This document shows positions 32,066-34,497 of a stretch of DNA of 34,497 nucleotides, piece by piece. The translations under genes were made by a program, and so were the position numbers. Every line of letters begins with the position of its first letter. Position 1 is the first letter of the stretch. The stretch comes from an uncultured Eubacteriales bacterium (GTDB lineage Bacteria; Bacillota; Clostridia; Peptostreptococcales; Anaerovoracaceae): contig CADCHO010000030.1 of NCBI GenBank assembly GCA_902801255.1, forward strand, positions 1 to 34,497, written 5' to 3'. The notes under the pieces are model-generated. The model did not search any database. It worked only from the letters and a program-made list of their open reading frames with translations, and was not told where the DNA came from.

Positions 32066-32962
32066 TTATTCTGTAAAGCGCTTCTCAAAATTCCCGTATA
32101 TCTTGGTGCCCTCGTTCACCATGACGAAAGCATTAGGATCCACTTCTTTGACTATTTTGATTAGCCTCGGAAGTTCATACTTCGTTACCATGGTCGTAAG
32201 CACGTAAGTGTCTTCGTCAGTATACCCTCCGGCTCCATGCCAGTATGTCAGTCCCCTTTTCACCTCGTTTATGACTTTGTCTGTGATCCCTTCCTTTTTT
32301 GTAAAGATCATTACCTGTACGTTTCTGTTCTGTGTATGCTGATAGTCCAGCGCAAGAGCGTTTACCACAGCGAAAATCATAGAATAAACAACGATACGGA
32401 TATCAAACAGGAAGAAGCAGACACCATATATAACAGTATTAATGGCGATGGATATCTTTCCGACGCTGAAGTTAGGATGTGTCTTTGAGAGCGCGACACC
32501 TATGATGTCCTGCCCTCCGCCTGATGTGCCTCCTTTAAGTACCATTCCCGCGCCGGTTCCCGTGACGAGTCCTCCTACCAGACAGGCTGTCAGATAGTCG
32601 TCGAAAACAGGCTTTGAGGCTACAGGTACAAGAGACATGCACAGAGAGGCTATGCCGATGGAGATCACCGTCGTAATGCAGAATTCTTTTCCGAGTGCCT
32701 TATATGCCAGTACAAACAGTGGCATGTTCAGCAGATAGTAAATTATGCCCAGATAATCGATTCCCGGTATCTGCGGCACCTGAAGTGCATCTACCAGAAA
32801 CATTCTGATAAGCATCGACATGCCCGTAAATCCGCTGCTGTAAAGATTCATCGGGGTGATTATCATATTGATGCCGACCGCAAAAAGAAGGTTGCCCCCG
32901 ATTACGAGGGCCACCCTGCTAAGCATGTGCTTTTTGTCTGCTGTATCTAAAACAGTTTTCAT
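32066..32962 (-). CDS. YitT-family membrane protein (DUF161/DUF2179)
   Basis: 298 residues. Five to six hydrophobic segments (about 15-220) with the family motifs GINMIITPMNLYSSGFTG and GTGAGMVLKGGTSGGGQDIIGV. A cytosolic DUF2179 domain follows (about 225-290: VLTTMVTKYELPRLIKIVKEVDPNAFVMV). Proposed in the literature as a possible transporter; substrate unknown. ATG preceded by AGGGAATAG. It follows the PotD-like gene by 18 bp, so it is probably co-transcribed with it. Confidence 0.92.
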   Translation of the reverse strand: MKTVLDTADKKHMLSRVALVIGGNLLFAVGINMIITPMNLYSSGFTGMSMLIRMFLVDALQVPQIPGIDYLGIIYYLLNMPLFVLAYKALGKEFCITTVISIGIASLCMSLVPVASKPVFDDYLTACLVGGLVTGTGAGMVLKGGTSGGGQDIIGVALSKTHPNFSVGKISIAINTVIYGVCFFLFDIRIVVYSMIFAVVNALALDYQHTQNRNVQVMIFTKKEGITDKVINEVKRGLTYWHGAGGYTDEDTYVLTTMVTKYELPRLIKIVKEVDPNAFVMVNEGTKIYGNFEKRFTE

Positions 32963-32980
32963 CTATTCCCTGCGATACCC

Positions 32981-34066
32981 CTACTCTGCCTTGATCTTCT
33001 TCCAGTAATCGCTGTAAAGATCTGTCGTTGCAGGATCAAGTGAAACGAGAGACTCACAGCGTTCAACGGTCTCCTTATCAGGGAATACGGCCTTTTCATT
33101 AAGGTATTCCTCATCGATCAGCTCAAGAGCCGCCTTATTCGGCGTAGTGTAATACAGATAATCAAAATTCTTTTTCGCAACCTCGGCCTTGCAGAGATAG
33201 TTGATCCATGCCTCTGCGTTTGCCTTATTTGCAGCATCCTTAGGTATTACCCAGGAATCTACAAAGAACTCGGAACCTTCCTTAGGGATAACGAACTCTA
33301 CGTCTTCATTCAGATCCTTTGTATAGATATATTCGCCGTTCCACACAACGCCTACTGCAGCGGATCCGTTAGCCAGCAGATCGCGTGCAGAGTCGTTCGC
33401 ATATTTGTATACCAGCGGTTTCTGCTTAATGAGCTCATCCGCTGCTGCTTTTATTTCTTCTTCACTTGTTGAGTTCTCGGAGTATCCGAGTTTTTTAAGG
33501 GCTATCATGAAAGCATCGCGGACGCTGTCAGGCATGACAAGGCTGTCCTTGAACTGCTCGTTCCAGAGGTCATCCCAGGAGTCGATCTCTACATCACCTA
33601 CCATCGTCTTGTTATAAAGTATGCCGGCGATTCCCAGCTGGTAAGGCACGGAATACTTGTTGCCCGGATCGAATTCCTCGGACTTTTTCATATATACATC
33701 AGCGATATTTTTTATATCCGGAATGTTGTTCATGTCGAGCTCGTCGAGCATGTCATTACCGATCATACGCTGTATCATATAATCGGAAGTGCATACGCAG
33801 TCATATGTGGTAGCGTTATTCTCGAGGACAGTGTACATCTCCTCCGCTGTATCGAAATAATCCGGTATTACTTTGATGCCTGTCTCTTCCTCGAAATCCT
33901 CTATAAGATCAGGATCGAAATAATCACCGTAGCAATACACATATACCTCTCCGTTGGCTCCGCTTCTGCAGCCGCTCATTAAAACTGAAAAAGATGTAAG
34001 CATCATGAGCACAGCCAAAAGGACTGCAACTCTTCTGAACATACGGTTATCTCTGGTCTTTTTCAT
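32981..34066 (-). CDS. potD: PotD-like spermidine/putrescine-binding lipoprotein
   Basis: 361 residues, ABC-transporter solute-binding protein. Signal peptide of a lipoprotein: basic start, hydrophobic VAVLLAVLMMLTSFSVL, lipobox LMSGC with lipidated Cys33. Mature part shows EVYVYCYGDYFDPDLIEDFEEETGI, the YDCVCTSDYMIQRMI loop and the SVPYQLGIAGILYNK hinge region typical of PotD/PotF. No potA, potB or potC is adjacent: tRNAs lie upstream and yitT downstream. GAGGT precedes the ATG by 10 nt; a start at residue 9 (Met) is possible. Polyamine specificity is inferred from family resemblance. Confidence 0.9.
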   Translation of the reverse strand: MKKTRDNRMFRRVAVLLAVLMMLTSFSVLMSGCRSGANGEVYVYCYGDYFDPDLIEDFEEETGIKVIPDYFDTAEEMYTVLENNATTYDCVCTSDYMIQRMIGNDMLDELDMNNIPDIKNIADVYMKKSEEFDPGNKYSVPYQLGIAGILYNKTMVGDVEIDSWDDLWNEQFKDSLVMPDSVRDAFMIALKKLGYSENSTSEEEIKAAADELIKQKPLVYKYANDSARDLLANGSAAVGVVWNGEYIYTKDLNEDVEFVIPKEGSEFFVDSWVIPKDAANKANAEAWINYLCKAEVAKKNFDYLYYTTPNKAALELIDEEYLNEKAVFPDKETVERCESLVSLDPATTDLYSDYWKKIKAE

Positions 34067-34108
34067 TCTTTTCGGTACCTCACTGGTTTTATGAAATAAC
34101 TTTTGCTT

Positions 34109-34137
34109 ATTATATACTATTCACACTGTCTGTGTAA
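34109..34137 (-). promoter_or_regulatory. Putative promoter of potD-like / yitT-like genes
   Basis: Minus strand TATAAT (34109-34114) with TTACAC (34132-34137) 17 bp upstream. The -10 is perfect and the -35 weak. Leader about 35 nt. Confidence 0.4.
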
Positions 34138-34151
34138 TTATTGTTACATAG

Positions 34152-34176
34152 AAAAAGACCGCTTCCGCAGTCTTTT
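34152..34176 (-). terminator. Terminator of the tRNA cluster
   Basis: AAAAGAC (34153-34159) pairs with GTCTTTT (34170-34176), with an inner GC/GC extension and a TTCC loop; U5 on the minus strand. It lies directly after tRNA-Cys. Confidence 0.75.
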
Positions 34177-34178
34177 GA

Positions 34179-34252
<74 letters not shown>

Positions 34253-34289
34253 ATAGAGTAAAGGGGTTCCGCAGAGCCCCTTTCAGTCT

Positions 34290-34364
34290 TGGCTAGGGTA
34301 GTAGGATTCGAACCTACGAATGACGGAATCAGAATCCGTTGCCTTACCGCTTGGCTATACCCCA
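34290..34364 (-). tRNA. tRNA-Gln (CTG)
   Basis: Acceptor TGGGGTA/TACCCTA with the U1-A72 pair typical of tRNA-Gln, anticodon loop TTCTGAT (anticodon CTG), T arm GTAGGTTCGAATCCTAC, discriminator G and encoded CCA. Confidence 0.97.
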
Positions 34365-34413
34365 TCATTATTTAATGCGGCACCTTTATGGTGCCTTTTA
34401 TGAAGAAAAGCTT

Positions 34414-34490
34414 TGGGGTGGATGGTGGGATTCGAACCCACGAATACTGGAGCCACAACCCAGGGTCTTAACCACTTGACGACACCCACC
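34414..34490 (-). tRNA. tRNA-His (GTG)
   Basis: Acceptor GTGGGTG/CATCCAC with the extra G at -1 facing C73, the His identity pair. Anticodon loop TTGTGGC (anticodon GTG), T arm GTGGGTTCGAATCCCAC, encoded CCA at 34414-34416. First of the three tRNAs in transcription order within the window. Confidence 0.97.
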
Positions 34491-34497
34491 ATGCCCT

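Overview
The window reads as chromosomal core sequence from an anaerobic, low-to-moderate GC member of the Clostridia (Bacillota). The evidence is an electron-bifurcating-type hydrogenase pair, a K+-dependent type membrane pyrophosphatase, pyruvate phosphate dikinase, single-chain glycyl-tRNA synthetase, and the clustered order rpsU-yqeY-phoH-ybeY-era-recO-(DUF4342)-glyS-ppdK. A position in Peptostreptococcales / Anaerovoracaceae-like clostridia is only a guess. Most genes lie on the minus strand. Three monocistronic genes (S66 peptidase, pgi, Na/Pi transporter) lie on the plus strand. I see no insertion sequences, phage genes, CRISPR arrays or integrases.

Layout, left to right. 1-2460: two subunits of a soluble NAD-linked [FeFe]-hydrogenase or related dehydrogenase (hydB cut by the window edge, hydC) behind a good promoter. 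2742-7441: an MccF/LD-carboxypeptidase-like S66 protein, a convergent M24 aminopeptidase P, and glucose-6-phosphate isomerase. 7532-10750: aldose 1-epimerase translationally coupled to a KUP potassium transporter. 10770-12970: a PlsC-like acyltransferase with a zinc ribbon and an extended SDR epimerase/dehydrogenase, overlapping. 13048-15365: membrane pyrophosphatase with a long, promoter-rich leader. 15565-24259: a long run with tight junctions (ppdK, glyS, DUF4342, recO, era, ybeY, phoH, yqeY, rpsU) reading right to left. 24243-27497: NAD(P)H-hydrate repair enzyme, a degenerate PyrK-like flavoprotein, and an RDD membrane protein with Gly-Tyr repeats and a SAP-like tail. 27737-29945: an isc cluster (iscU, iscS, iscR) with an IscR-like operator on the promoter. 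30001-32050: Na/Pi cotransporter with PhoU-like tail. 32066-34137: YitT-family membrane protein and an orphan PotD-like lipoprotein. 34152-34490: tRNA-Cys, tRNA-Gln, tRNA-His.

How the parts fit: PPi metabolism links PPDK (PPi-producing or PPi-using) with the PPi-driven ion pump, and the K+ transporter would support a K+-requiring pyrophosphatase. The isc cluster can supply Fe-S clusters to the hydrogenase subunits. The most unusual points are: rpsU with no canonical start codon and a near-consensus promoter lying across its 5' end; the PyrK-like protein lacking half its [2Fe-2S] ligands; the S66 peptidase with Asp at the likely catalytic Glu position; an SD-masking hairpin plus mini-ORF before the Na/Pi transporter; and the RDD-(GY)n-SAP architecture. 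I did not find a clearly new multi-gene defence or mobile system here.
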